From: an uncultured Bacteroidota bacterium
GTDB taxonomy: Bacteria > Bacteroidota > Bacteroidia > NS11-12g > UBA9320
Length of the DNA stretch: 64,000 bases
Direction of reading: 5' to 3'
Assembly: GCA_937124965.1 (NCBI GenBank)
Contig: CAKZLB010000046.1
Coordinates: 36,776 to 100,775, forward strand
The notes under the pieces were generated by a model that made no database searches, was not told the origin of the DNA, and worked only from the letters and a program-made list of their open reading frames with translations. Numbering within the stretch: the first letter of the stretch is position 1; the number at the start of each line of letters is the position of its first letter. The position numbers and the translations under genes are program-made. This document shows positions 9,801 through 19,289 of the stretch, piece after piece.

Positions 9801-11153
9801 TTATTCTTCGGAATTCGCTTCCTTTAGCAACCGATAAACGGTCGTTTGACCGATGTCTAGTTTTTGTGCAACAACTTTCGTGTCATTATTGTATTTATTC
9901 ATATAAATATCAACGATGCGTCGGTTATATTCTCGTAGTGTTATATCCTGCCCCAATAAATCCGGAGAAGCTTCTCTAAAATCTACCATAATATCACTCG
10001 CAGAAAGCTCAGAATCTGCAGACATAACGATTGCAAGCTCGATTGTTGATTTCAATTCACGGATATTGCCATGCCATGTGTAAGACATTAACTTTTCTCT
10101 AGCCTCCTCAGAAATTGTTTTAATTGGCATTCCATTATCTTGGCAAAACTTTTTAATGAAATATTGTGAAAGTAATAGAATGTCTGTACGTCTTTCGCGC
10201 AAGGGTGGTAAATGAATAGGAATACCTTTTATTCGATAATAAAGATCCTCTCGAAATCTTTTTTCATTCACTTCATCCAACAGGTTAACATTCGTGGCTG
10301 TTATTATTCTACAGTCAATGGCGATGGCTTTTTCTCCTCCAACTCGTACAACTTCTTTTTCCTGTAATACACGCAACAATTTCGCTTGTACGTTAACATC
10401 CATTTCACCTATTTCATCCAGAAATAATGTCCCACCATTTGCTTGTTCAAATTTTCCGATGCGCCGAGTAATTGCACCAGTAAAAGCTCCTTTCTCATGA
10501 CCAAAAAGCTCGCTTTCCATTAACTCCGCTGGAATTGCAGCCATGTTTACGGGAACAAACGGCCCTTTGTGGAATTTTGAATTATAGTGTATGGTTTTGG
10601 CTGTCACCTCTTTACCTGTTCCGGTTTCACCAGTTATTGAAACATTAATATTGGTATCCAATGATTTCGTAATCATGTCAAACACCTTTTTTATTTCAGG
10701 ACTATCTCCAATTATTTGACTGAAATTGTATTTATTACGTACCTCTTTTCGTAATGTTTGGATTTCTTTTCTAAGGCCACGATTGTCAATTATATGTTTG
10801 ACACTATTTAGAAGTTTATTTCTAATGTCCTTTTCTTTAACAATGTAATCAAACGCGCCTTTTCTCAATAAATCAACAGCTGTTTCTACATCTTCTTGCT
10901 CAGAAACAATTAATACTTCTATTTCAGCATTATGCTTCTTAATCTTATCAAGTAATACATCTCCCAGCATATCAGGAAGTCGGTAATCAAGTGATACAAC
11001 ATCTGGATTGCGACCGATTTGTTGCAACAATGCCTCACCAGTTTCGAAACTTTCTACTTTAAAATCTGGGTTAGATTCAAAGCAATGCACAATCAATCTT
11101 TTGTACCAATCATTATCCTCAACTACAAAAATTAGGAACGGATTATCAGTCAT
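9801..11153 (-). CDS. Sigma-54-dependent response regulator (NtrC family)
   Basis: A 450-residue activator in the canonical order. The receiver domain (1-120) has phospho-acceptor Asp56 in VVSLDYRLPD. The AAA+ domain (about 145-375) has Walker A GETGTGKE (175-182), the sigma-54-contact loop GAFTGA (222-227) and Walker B LFLDEI (243-248). The C-terminal Fis-type helix-turn-helix (403-450) reads KVVAQKLDIGQTTVYRLL. The intact GAFTGA predicts real sigma-54 (RpoN) activation from upstream DNA sites. It is followed by the lone receiver and preceded, 70 bp away, by the hybrid kinase that is its likely phosphodonor. A candidate -24/-12 promoter lies 3.8 kb away at 14923-14938. Confidence 0.93.
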   Translation of the reverse strand: MTDNPFLIFVVEDNDWYKRLIVHCFESNPDFKVESFETGEALLQQIGRNPDVVSLDYRLPDMLGDVLLDKIKKHNAEIEVLIVSEQEDVETAVDLLRKGAFDYIVKEKDIRNKLLNSVKHIIDNRGLRKEIQTLRKEVRNKYNFSQIIGDSPEIKKVFDMITKSLDTNINVSITGETGTGKEVTAKTIHYNSKFHKGPFVPVNMAAIPAELMESELFGHEKGAFTGAITRRIGKFEQANGGTLFLDEIGEMDVNVQAKLLRVLQEKEVVRVGGEKAIAIDCRIITATNVNLLDEVNEKRFREDLYYRIKGIPIHLPPLRERRTDILLLSQYFIKKFCQDNGMPIKTISEEAREKLMSYTWHGNIRELKSTIELAIVMSADSELSASDIMVDFREASPDLLGQDITLREYNRRIVDIYMNKYNNDTKVVAQKLDIGQTTVYRLLKEANSEE

Positions 11154-11223
11154 GTACTTTCTTTTAGCTATTCACTTCAATCTTACAACGTTACAACGCT
11201 TTGAGGACAAACTATCCATTAAA

Positions 11224-13665
11224 CTATTTGGTTGCTTCAAGTTCAATTTTGGAGACCACTTGTTTTCTTACCACTTTTGCTCCTTGTTTAACAGTTTCGA
11301 CCATTGCGGCAACGTCTGAAAGAGACAACTTACTACTTCTTATTCCATTTTCAATTCCTTTTAAACTCGTATACAACTCCATAGCACCAAGATGTTTGCA
11401 TGGAGAAGCAATCCGATGTGCGTGTTCCGCAATCATTGGAAGATTTTTATTTTTCAACTCTTTGGAGAGACATGACAAACCGTTGTCCAAGGTTTCGATA
11501 AACGTCTCAAGCATATCCATAAAGAAGTGAGTGTCACCATTGCTTAAATCCATTAGGTGTTTGAAATCAAGCTCACTACCTTTTTCTTTAATATGTGTCT
11601 CGTTCGATTCTGTTGTATCAATTTTTATTTGACCAGTTACCAAACCTATTTTTGCTATCAAATCAGACTCCTTAAATGGTTTCGGTAAAAACCCATTCAT
11701 TCCGGCTTCTTTATAATTCTTTTGATCAACTTCCGATACAGCCGCAGTTATTGCTATAATTGGAACGTCCGAAATGGACGCTTCTTCATTTTTTCGGATT
11801 AGTTTCGTAGCTTCAATACCATCCATAACAGGCATTCTTGTGTCCATTAGAACAACATCATAGCGATTTCTTTTTACCTCCTCAACTGCCTCTATTCCAT
11901 TTTCTGCCTCGGTTATATTGACTTGATGCTTACCAAGAACAGCTCTTAGTAATTTACGATTGTAAATTTCGTCATCAACAATTAAAATGGATACATTTTT
12001 TAGTTCTGTCGTAGTTTTTGCCTCTCCACGGATAACATACATGTCAGACTCGCTCCCAACCTTAAACGGTAAATCGATTTCAAAGGTAGTTCCTACACCT
12101 TTTTCGCTTTCAACAGAAATAGTTCCGTTCAACAAATGAACTATTTTTTTAGTAATACTTAATCCAAGTCCGGTACCTCCAAACTGCCTTGTAGTAGAAA
12201 CCTCAGCTTGCTCAAATTCATCAAAGATTCGTGACAATTGCTCATCAGTCATGCCAATACCGGTGTCCGTTATAGTAAAACGCAGGGTTCTCATATTTGG
12301 AGAACTATCAAGCTGCTTTACAGATAAATTGATACTTCCGTGGGTTGTAAATTTTACCGCATTGCCAACAACATTGATGAGTATTTGGTTGAGTTTATAG
12401 GGGTCTCCAACAATCACTTTCGGAATAGTCTGGTCTACATCAATGAGGAATTCAATTCCTTTTTTTCGAGCGGAAGGAGTCATTATTTGGTTTAGATCTT
12501 CAATGAATCCATAAATATCAAACCCTCGCTTATCAATTTCATCTTGCTTATGCTGTAGCCTATTGTAAACTAAAACTTCATCAATTATATGCAACAAATA
12601 GTCTGAAGATTTAGAGATAATATCGACCTGTTCCTGTTGATCTGCATTTAATGAACTTTTCGAAAGTTGTTTGATAAATCCTGAAATAGCATTCATTGGT
12701 GTTCGAATTTCATGACTCATATTATTTAAGAATCGCTCCTTTGTTTCTGCCAATTGTTCTGCCCTATTTTTGGCCTTTTCTAGCGCTTTTCCAAATCGAT
12801 TATTTGTTTTTACATACCTAATAATCAAGAATATAACGAACAGAACTAATAGACCGACGTTTACAAAAAGTAAGGTTATTTGTTGATTAATTGTATGTAT
12901 TTCCTTTGCAGCTTTTTCTGATCTAATTGCAACACGTTGGTTTTCAGAAATTTCGAATTGGTTGATAATTTCATTTATTTCAGTAGTAATGGTTTTGTCC
13001 TCTAACAGGAGTGATACCTCCTCTGCAACTATTGATTTATTTATTCGATTTTCTTGGTTTTTTATGGCTTGAATTTTTTCGTCAATATGATTTATTTCAA
13101 CCTTTTCATTTTTTTGGTGTGACTGATTATCTTTTTGAAATAACTTTTTAAAAAATCGATTTACTTTAGGCTTGGTTTCTTCTGTTTCATCTCCTGGAGT
13201 TTGTTCTGAATTTGCGTCAATACTTTTGATGACTTTGTCTAAAGCAATTTCTACTCTGGAATCATTTTGAAGTTCGAGATAACTATTGAGAATTCTAAAT
13301 TTCTGGGTTATTAAAGAATCTAATAATTCTAAGTCAAGTGTCGAACTTTGGTCTGAACCAAAGCTGTTCTCCATCAAATTGTTAATAATATCACTTGCCG
13401 AATTTATAGATTCATAATATTGATTGAGGTACTCAGTTTTTTTTGTCAAACCAAAAGTCTTAACACTGTTTTCAGCCAAAGCAATCTCGCTTAAAAGGTT
13501 TTTTGTTTGTAATAATTTACCCTCAGAAACAGTAGATTTTTCAACGTCTTTTACAACTCTAGAAATATTGGTATAACTATAAGAGCCTACAAATAGTACC
13601 AAACCTAGCAGCAGTATTAAAACTAATACAATTACATAAGAGCGTTTTATTTTTAACTTTTTCAT
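11224..13665 (-). CDS. Hybrid sensor histidine kinase with receiver and Hpt domains
   Basis: An 813-residue inner-membrane kinase. Membrane segments at 10-30 and 263-283 enclose a ~230-residue helical extracytoplasmic sensor (CHASE3-like in pattern). Then come HisKA with phospho-His318 in NNMSHEIRTPMNAI and the ATPase domain with N-box Asn435, DTGIGM (467-472) and GGTGLGL (496-502). A receiver follows with Asp608 in VVLMDTRMPVMDG, then a C-terminal Hpt domain with His750 in AEHAHRIASP. The protein thus holds a full His-Asp-His relay and should pass phosphate on to the two downstream response regulators. An unusual basic stretch (KPKVNRFFKKLFQK, about 166-179) lies in the extracytoplasmic part. 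Confidence 0.92.
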   Translation of the reverse strand: MKKLKIKRSYVIVLVLILLLGLVLFVGSYSYTNISRVVKDVEKSTVSEGKLLQTKNLLSEIALAENSVKTFGLTKKTEYLNQYYESINSASDIINNLMENSFGSDQSSTLDLELLDSLITQKFRILNSYLELQNDSRVEIALDKVIKSIDANSEQTPGDETEETKPKVNRFFKKLFQKDNQSHQKNEKVEINHIDEKIQAIKNQENRINKSIVAEEVSLLLEDKTITTEINEIINQFEISENQRVAIRSEKAAKEIHTINQQITLLFVNVGLLVLFVIFLIIRYVKTNNRFGKALEKAKNRAEQLAETKERFLNNMSHEIRTPMNAISGFIKQLSKSSLNADQQEQVDIISKSSDYLLHIIDEVLVYNRLQHKQDEIDKRGFDIYGFIEDLNQIMTPSARKKGIEFLIDVDQTIPKVIVGDPYKLNQILINVVGNAVKFTTHGSINLSVKQLDSSPNMRTLRFTITDTGIGMTDEQLSRIFDEFEQAEVSTTRQFGGTGLGLSITKKIVHLLNGTISVESEKGVGTTFEIDLPFKVGSESDMYVIRGEAKTTTELKNVSILIVDDEIYNRKLLRAVLGKHQVNITEAENGIEAVEEVKRNRYDVVLMDTRMPVMDGIEATKLIRKNEEASISDVPIIAITAAVSEVDQKNYKEAGMNGFLPKPFKESDLIAKIGLVTGQIKIDTTESNETHIKEKGSELDFKHLMDLSNGDTHFFMDMLETFIETLDNGLSCLSKELKNKNLPMIAEHAHRIASPCKHLGAMELYTSLKGIENGIRSSKLSLSDVAAMVETVKQGAKVVRKQVVSKIELEATK

Positions 13666-13842
13666 TGCTTTTGAAAAGGGTTATTAAGTACAATTTACAA
13701 GAAAGAAAATCAATTTAACGATATTAATTGTGATATCAGTTGTTCCAACCAATGCCTTGTGTAATTAAAATTTAAAGTAAATCACACTGTGGTTAAATCA
13801 CTTATAAGAATCACGCAGCTTAAGGTTTTAAACAAACTTTAC

Positions 13843-13872
13843 AAAAAAAGAGGGAGATAAATCCCCCTCTTT
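13843..13872 (-). terminator. Terminator after the DUF4382 lipoprotein gene
   Basis: AAAGAGGG (13847-13854) pairs with CCCTCTTT (13865-13872). On the minus strand the stem is followed by a run of T (13849-13843). It lies about 20 bp after the stop at 13893 and insulates the lipoprotein gene from the kinase operon. Confidence 0.85.
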
Positions 13873-13892
13873 AGTTTCCACAACTAACTACT

Positions 13893-14858
13893 TTATAGTG
13901 GAAAGATCGATTTGATGCCTATGTCCAAATCTGTCTTATTGTTGGCACCAACTGTAAAGCCACCTAAATCAGCACCACCCATTAGTTTTAACTCAAGCTT
14001 TCCTTTAATTTCCATTTTACCATCATTGTTTGAATCCGTATACTCAAAGATGTGAATTTCGTATTCTCCTTCTTCAGCAAAAGCTATTTTAAAGGTTCCA
14101 TCACTTGAAACTTCTGCACTGTTTACAGCATTTTTGAATTCAATGTTGCTTTCACCTTGTCCCTTCAATTCGGTAAGATCAAATGTTCCCTTGCTGTATA
14201 GGTAAGCTACTGCCTTGCCTTCTACCTTAGAAGAACTATCAATTCGCCCCTCAACGGTTCCTGTTTTCGCTGAGGATACAATTCTAATTGAAGACTCTAA
14301 TTCTGAACTAGAAACTAATTCAAAGTTTCCTTGAGCTTCTTCTTTAATCATTTTTCTCAAATCAAAGTCGATAACGATGTCGTTTGATCCTGAACTACTG
14401 ATGTCAAGGTTTTTTGTAAATGTCAACTCTGTTTCGTTGGATGCAATCGCATCCTTCGAGCCGTCCAGTTTTAAAACATAAGACCCTGGAGAGTTTCCAT
14501 TTGCATCCATTTCGTAGTCCAAAACCACGGTTAATTCGTTAACTGAACTTGCGTCGACTTCTGCGTCATTCAACAATTGTGTTTTTCCTTCAGTTAAAGC
14601 TGATACTTCAAGTGTAGTTTTTTGGAAACCTTCTACTTTTTTACCATCTACTTTAAGCTCTGATACAGTAACAAATACTGCCTTCACTTCAGCATTGTCT
14701 ATCGGTGCGTCTGTAGCGTAAATTGAAGCTTTGTTTGCTTCTCGTTTTACGTCTTCATCACTACAGCTGGTCATTAATAAGGAGGTTAACCCTAAAACAA
14801 TTAATCCAATACTTGTCTGTCTTTTCATTCTTTTTACTAAGTTTTTCATAACATCCAT
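13893..14858 (-). CDS. DUF4382-type lipoprotein
   Basis: A 321-residue protein with a lipoprotein signal peptide (LIVLGLTSLLMTSC, lipidated Cys near 32) followed by acidic SDEDV. The N-terminal half matches the DUF4382 pattern: YATDAPIDNAEVKAVFVTVSELKV, then LLNDAEVDASSVNELTVVLDYEM. The C-terminal part is a beta-rich domain (GTVEGRIDSSSKVEGKAVAYLY to FKIAFAEEGEYEIHIFEYTDSNNDGKMEIKG) resembling a carboxypeptidase-regulatory-like fold. It is probably anchored to a membrane and has no known enzymatic function. ATGs at 14858 and 14849 both fit. A possible sigma-54 promoter is upstream, and the sigma-54 activator cluster is the next unit on the same strand. Confidence 0.82.
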   Translation of the reverse strand: MDVMKNLVKRMKRQTSIGLIVLGLTSLLMTSCSDEDVKREANKASIYATDAPIDNAEVKAVFVTVSELKVDGKKVEGFQKTTLEVSALTEGKTQLLNDAEVDASSVNELTVVLDYEMDANGNSPGSYVLKLDGSKDAIASNETELTFTKNLDISSSGSNDIVIDFDLRKMIKEEAQGNFELVSSSELESSIRIVSSAKTGTVEGRIDSSSKVEGKAVAYLYSKGTFDLTELKGQGESNIEFKNAVNSAEVSSDGTFKIAFAEEGEYEIHIFEYTDSNNDGKMEIKGKLELKLMGGADLGGFTVGANNKTDLDIGIKSIFPL

Positions 14859-15289
14859 TTTTAATTTTTACTATCTATTAATTACAAATTCAACTGACTT
14901 TACAGTTGTTTGATATGTAATAGGCCAGTTATGTGCCAAATACTTAACTAGCTGAATACTTGCGCATTAAATCAAAACAGGGAATAAAATCTTTTCAAAT
15001 CGAAATGTGTTTTTCATTTTGAAAATGTTTTTTGCTCGTTTAAATAGTTTTTAAAAGACTCGAGTTAAAAAACATAGCTTTACAGCTGCAACGTTGGACA
15101 ATGAGGCTAGCATATTGGTGTCAAAAGGTGGTGTTGCTCAACAACCTGAGCTTCAGTAGGATGTAGAAACAATTTACAACCCATTTACATGAATTCCTTT
15201 AGCCTCAGTTTCGTCTATTAATTGTACTATTTAGAAGCGAATACATAGCTGAAATAGATTCGTTATATATTGCAGCGAATCACAAGAAT
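14859..15289. other. 431-bp divergent intergenic region
   Basis: No gene is seen. It holds the candidate sigma-54 promoter (14923-14938, minus) and an 8-bp inverted repeat TGAGGCTA (15102-15109) / TAGCCTCA (15200-15207). The rest is AT-rich and presumably contains the promoter of the metalloprotease gene; no clear TTG-N19-TAnnTTTG match was found for that gene. Confidence 0.6.
14923..14938 (-). promoter_or_regulatory. Candidate sigma-54 (-24/-12) promoter
   Basis: On the minus strand TGGCAC (14938-14933), a 5-bp spacer and TGGC (14927-14924) follow the RpoN layout TGGCAC-N5-TTGC, with GG and GC at the correct distance and one mismatch in the -12 box. It would start a transcript near 14912, about 54 nt before the DUF4382 lipoprotein ATG. 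Confidence 0.45.
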
Positions 15290-16747
15290 ATGAAATCAAA
15301 CATTATATACCTCCGCCAAGTTTGTTGGTTTATTGTACTAACATTATCAACGATACCTGTATTTGGACAAGGCCTTGTAAGTACAGCTCTAAAAACTCAA
15401 AGTCTAAAAAACACTGAAACCTCATTAATAGAATGCGGTAGTGATGAGTTTATTGAAACCGCGGATAAAGAGTTTTCGTCATTTCAGTTACAGACGGATG
15501 CCCTTCTTCAACAAATTGCTACACAGGTAAAACATCATAAAAAAGCTAAACTCTTTGACGACTTGTTCGTGATACCAGTGGTTTTTCATATCGTACACAG
15601 AGATGATGAAGAAAATATTCCTGACTCCGTTATACGAAACCAGTTAAGAGTTCTTAACGAATGTTTCCGCCGCGAAAATGCTGATACTGCAAACCTTAGA
15701 TCCGATTTTCATGATATCGTATCAGGACTAAATATAGTATTTCAACTGGCTACATTAGATCCAAATGGGCAACCAACTTCTGGTATTACTCGAACGAAAA
15801 CGGATGTTAGAACCTTCGGTGGCACTCTTCCATACCGTCCTGGTCAAAATGCAGAAATAGCACAATGGGTTAACGATAGTATGTTTACGAACCTATTTCG
15901 TATTACCCAAACTGATAAAGGAGGTCATGATCCATGGGATGTTGATGAATACATTAATATTTATGTAGGTGATCTTCGAATTTTCGAACCACGATTTGAT
16001 AATTTTGAAGAGATTCTTTACTTCGGTTTGTCAACACCACCTTTAGATCATGAGAATTGGCCGGATACGCTGTTAAAACAACTTGAGCCGTTCAATCAAG
16101 GAGTTCTGATGCATTACAATGCCATTGGACCTAATAATCCTGCCAAACTTAAGGCTCCTTACACGCCATACAACGGCATCGTAACTACTGGGAAAATGTT
16201 AGTCCATGAGGTCGGTCACTATTTAGGTTTACGCCATATTTGGGGAGATGGAGGGTGTGAAATGGATGATTATGTTGACGATACACCACGAGCAAACGCT
16301 TCAAGTGCATATGATTGTAATAGTGCTGCAAATACCTGCATCGATACGATAAATGGCAAAAACTTACCAAATATGATTGAGAACTATATGGACTATTCGA
16401 GTGCAGATTGCCAAAACAGTTTTACTATTGGTCAAATTGCTGTGATGCAAGAAGTACTTAATAAACTAAGGCCTCAGTTAGTTTCTATTGAAAACATAGC
16501 ACGAGTAAACTCTACAATATTCAACGTCTACCCTAATCCAATGACAAATTCAGTAAACTTGATTAGCAGCAACTTTATACCATTAGACAATCTCAACATA
16601 TTAACATCTACTGGGCAATCGGTAGCGTATAGCTTAGAGAAAACTACAGATGGCTATTCTGTAAGTTTTGAGGGAAAATCAGGGTTGTATTTTCTTAAAA
16701 TACAATTTGGTTCAAACGTCGAATTTGTTAAAATCATTAAGCAGTAG
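15290..16747 (+). CDS. Secreted M43-type zinc metalloprotease with T9SS type A domain
   Basis: A 485-residue protein with a signal peptide (FIVLTLSTIPVFGQ). The catalytic region has the HExxHxxGxxH motif HEVGHYLGLRH (His306, Glu307, His310, His316) and a downstream MENYMDYSS-like Met-turn (MIENYMDYSSADC). This fits the pappalysin/cytophagalysin (M43) group, which hydrolyses extracellular proteins. The last ~80 residues form a type A T9SS sorting domain (FNVYPNPMTNSVNL to FVKIIKQ), so it should be exported and possibly surface-attached. It is followed by a lectin-domain T9SS protein on the same strand. Confidence 0.92.
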   Translation: MKSNIIYLRQVCWFIVLTLSTIPVFGQGLVSTALKTQSLKNTETSLIECGSDEFIETADKEFSSFQLQTDALLQQIATQVKHHKKAKLFDDLFVIPVVFHIVHRDDEENIPDSVIRNQLRVLNECFRRENADTANLRSDFHDIVSGLNIVFQLATLDPNGQPTSGITRTKTDVRTFGGTLPYRPGQNAEIAQWVNDSMFTNLFRITQTDKGGHDPWDVDEYINIYVGDLRIFEPRFDNFEEILYFGLSTPPLDHENWPDTLLKQLEPFNQGVLMHYNAIGPNNPAKLKAPYTPYNGIVTTGKMLVHEVGHYLGLRHIWGDGGCEMDDYVDDTPRANASSAYDCNSAANTCIDTINGKNLPNMIENYMDYSSADCQNSFTIGQIAVMQEVLNKLRPQLVSIENIARVNSTIFNVYPNPMTNSVNLISSNFIPLDNLNILTSTGQSVAYSLEKTTDGYSVSFEGKSGLYFLKIQFGSNVEFVKIIKQ

Positions 16748-16829
16748 CATTGTCTAATAAATATGTTCTATTTGATGGTTAAAGTAATTATTACCTTAAG
16801 TATACAAACTACATAAACCAATTAATAGC

Positions 16830-18905
16830 GTGCAGTGTTACCTTTGGGTAATTTACCGATTGAACAAAAACATAATCATAGCTATTATCATTGTTGCAGC
16901 ATCTTTGCAACAAGCGTTAGGTCAGGCATATTTCGCTAATGGAGACGCACGCAGTATTGGTAATCAATGTTATGAATTAACCTCTGCATCCAACAACAAG
17001 CTTGGTTCCGTCTGGTATGCAGATAAACTCAACCTTCAGAATGATTTTGATTTGGAGTTCAATCTAAATTTTGGTCAAAGTAATGCAGGAGCAGATGGTA
17101 TTGTGTTTGTGTTACAAACAGTTGGAAACAAAGCTCTCGGAAACACAGGAGGAGGCATCGGTTTTGAAGGGTTTTCGCCAAGTTTTGGTATCGAATTCGA
17201 CACCTATCAAAATACAAGTTATGATGATCTTACCTTTGATCACGTTGCAATGTTTAGAGATGGCTCTGTGAACCACCGGTCAAACAATGCTTTGTCAACG
17301 CAAGTATCCGCGCTAAAAAGTCAAGCAAATATTGAAGATGGAAAGGAGCACCTTGTTCGAATTAAATGGGATGCTTCCAGAAAAAATATTACGTTATGGT
17401 TTGATTGTGAATTGCGTCTGACAGAAAAAATTGATCTCATTGACGAAATTTTCGATGGTACTTCTGAGGTTTTCTGGGGTTTTACAGCTGCGACTGGAGG
17501 TGCTAACAATAGACAGGTAGCATGTTTGAGAGATGATATTTTATTATCTGATACCGTAGAAATTTGTAAAGGAAACTCCATTGTCCTTAACTCTCGGAAA
17601 AGTAGTGACGATAGTTATTTATGGACACCGAACATTGACTTAAACAATGCTACCATCCAAAAACCAACTTCTAGCACAATAATAAACCGTACCTATATTG
17701 TTCAGTTTAAAGACTTATGTAACGAAGTAATTTCTGATACAGTTACAGTCAAAGTGTCTGAACCATTCGTTATGGATGTTGTAAAAGATACTCTAATGTG
17801 TGATGGACGTGGTTACCGCGTTGACTTAAGGAGTGAATTTGATTCTGTTAGATGGAGCAACGGATCCAGAGCATTATTTCAAGACTTTAAGAATGCTGGA
17901 AGCTATAAAGTCACAGCATGGCGAGGAACCTGTTATGACCATGATTCGTTCGAACTTCGAACAAATAATACTCCAAGTATTGAAATTGTTGGAGATTCGA
18001 TTTTCTGTGAAAATGACCTAATTAATCTTACAGTTAACATCACCCCTAACAACGCAACTTATAAATGGCACGATGATGTTACGCAAACAAATAGAACATT
18101 TAGTTCCACCCAAAATACAAGCGTATTTGCAGAAAATGAATGCGGCATTGATGTAGAATCAAAGTTTATTAGAGAAATAACTCTTCCTATTGTTGACATT
18201 GGCCCAGACACCTTACTTTGTCTTGGTGACAATATTACATTGGCCTCAAGATCTAACCTCACCGATACTGACATTACTTTACAATGGAATGATGGCTCTA
18301 CAAATAGAACCTCAGACATCAACGAGGGAGGATTATATTGGTTAGAAGCAACGAATAAAATATGTTCTCACCGTGATAGCATTGTTGTGACTGATTTACT
18401 TCGACCAATCTTAGAATTTGATAATGACATACTACTTTGTCGAAATGAAAGGATTGTATTAGACCCTGGTATTGCAAACACAGAGATAGTTTGGAATGGA
18501 GTTACAAACCAACAATCATTCATATTATTCAACTACGAAGGTTCATTGACAATTCGAGCAGAGAATGACTGTGGTATCGATTCTGCCAAAATGGAGATTG
18601 AATTAAAGGATTGTTTTTGTGATATGTTCTTTCCGACCGCAGTTTCTCCAAACAATGACGATTTAAATGAAATTTTTAGACCTACACCAAACTGTAACAA
18701 ACTGCGTAATTATGAATTAACTGTTTACAACCGATGGGGCGAACAACTCTTTCATTCTGAGGACATTAATAAAACATGGGATTTGAAGGTAAAAAATCAA
18801 TTGGTACAACCTGGTTTATATTTGTGGATTGTTGATTTCATGGGTTTTGAAAACGGATTAGATACCCGAAAAAAACAATATGGATACGTACATGTCGTTT
18901 ATTAA
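16830..18905 (+). CDS. L-type lectin-domain surface protein with T9SS type B domain
   Basis: About 690 residues. The open frame begins with GTG at 16830, but a TTG at 16860 (LNKNIIIAIIIVAASLQQALGQA) gives a better signal peptide and may be the true start. After cleavage comes a legume-type lectin domain (about 35-245): NLNFGQSNAGADGIVFVLQ, GGGIGFEGFSPSFGIEFDTYQN and HVAMFRDG, with the Asp and Asn positions used for calcium and sugar binding. Several Ig/PKD-like repeats follow (cysteine-containing, 'LCxGDNITL' type). The C-terminal type B gliding/T9SS domain reads CDMFFPTAVSPNNDDLNEIF and YNRWGEQLF. Probably a surface glycan-binding protein. Confidence 0.88.
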   Translation: MQCYLWVIYRLNKNIIIAIIIVAASLQQALGQAYFANGDARSIGNQCYELTSASNNKLGSVWYADKLNLQNDFDLEFNLNFGQSNAGADGIVFVLQTVGNKALGNTGGGIGFEGFSPSFGIEFDTYQNTSYDDLTFDHVAMFRDGSVNHRSNNALSTQVSALKSQANIEDGKEHLVRIKWDASRKNITLWFDCELRLTEKIDLIDEIFDGTSEVFWGFTAATGGANNRQVACLRDDILLSDTVEICKGNSIVLNSRKSSDDSYLWTPNIDLNNATIQKPTSSTIINRTYIVQFKDLCNEVISDTVTVKVSEPFVMDVVKDTLMCDGRGYRVDLRSEFDSVRWSNGSRALFQDFKNAGSYKVTAWRGTCYDHDSFELRTNNTPSIEIVGDSIFCENDLINLTVNITPNNATYKWHDDVTQTNRTFSSTQNTSVFAENECGIDVESKFIREITLPIVDIGPDTLLCLGDNITLASRSNLTDTDITLQWNDGSTNRTSDINEGGLYWLEATNKICSHRDSIVVTDLLRPILEFDNDILLCRNERIVLDPGIANTEIVWNGVTNQQSFILFNYEGSLTIRAENDCGIDSAKMEIELKDCFCDMFFPTAVSPNNDDLNEIFRPTPNCNKLRNYELTVYNRWGEQLFHSEDINKTWDLKVKNQLVQPGLYLWIVDFMGFENGLDTRKKQYGYVHVVY

Positions 18906-18908
18906 TAA

Positions 18909-19289
18909 ATGCTTTCTATGAATAAAATACTTGCAACACTTTTTGTTTTTATAACACTTTATGGTTGTGATGAAGCTCCAGCGGTAGATACTCCTCACAG
19001 TGTTGACATTGACTTCACCATTAGTAACTGTACGGAGTTAAAACTTTTCGAAAACGATGTTTTAGTAAGAACGGTAAAAGGAGCAACGGGGACTTCCTTT
19101 GGTGTAATGGCCGCTCCCGACATTGTAACCCATCCGTATAATGTTGTATATCGACTAACCGGAACCCCTGTTGACGCCAATAAAACTATGCGATTATCGG
19201 CTACAATTTCTATAGAAGATCAAACAAAAACTCTTTCAAACGACAACTCAGGTAATGACTTTTTAGTATTTGAGTTCTTTGTTGACTAA
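18909..19289 (+). CDS. Small lipoprotein, function unknown
   Basis: A 126-residue protein with a lipoprotein signal peptide (ILATLFVFITLYGC, Cys about residue 20); ATG 18909 or 18918 may be the start. The mature part is a small beta-rich domain (SVDIDFTISNCTELKLFEND) with no family I recognise. It starts 3 bp after the lectin-domain gene, so it is co-transcribed with it and may act with it at the cell surface. Its 3' end overlaps the convergent folate gene by 27 bp. Confidence 0.75.
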   Translation: MLSMNKILATLFVFITLYGCDEAPAVDTPHSVDIDFTISNCTELKLFENDVLVRTVKGATGTSFGVMAAPDIVTHPYNVVYRLTGTPVDANKTMRLSATISIEDQTKTLSNDNSGNDFLVFEFFVD

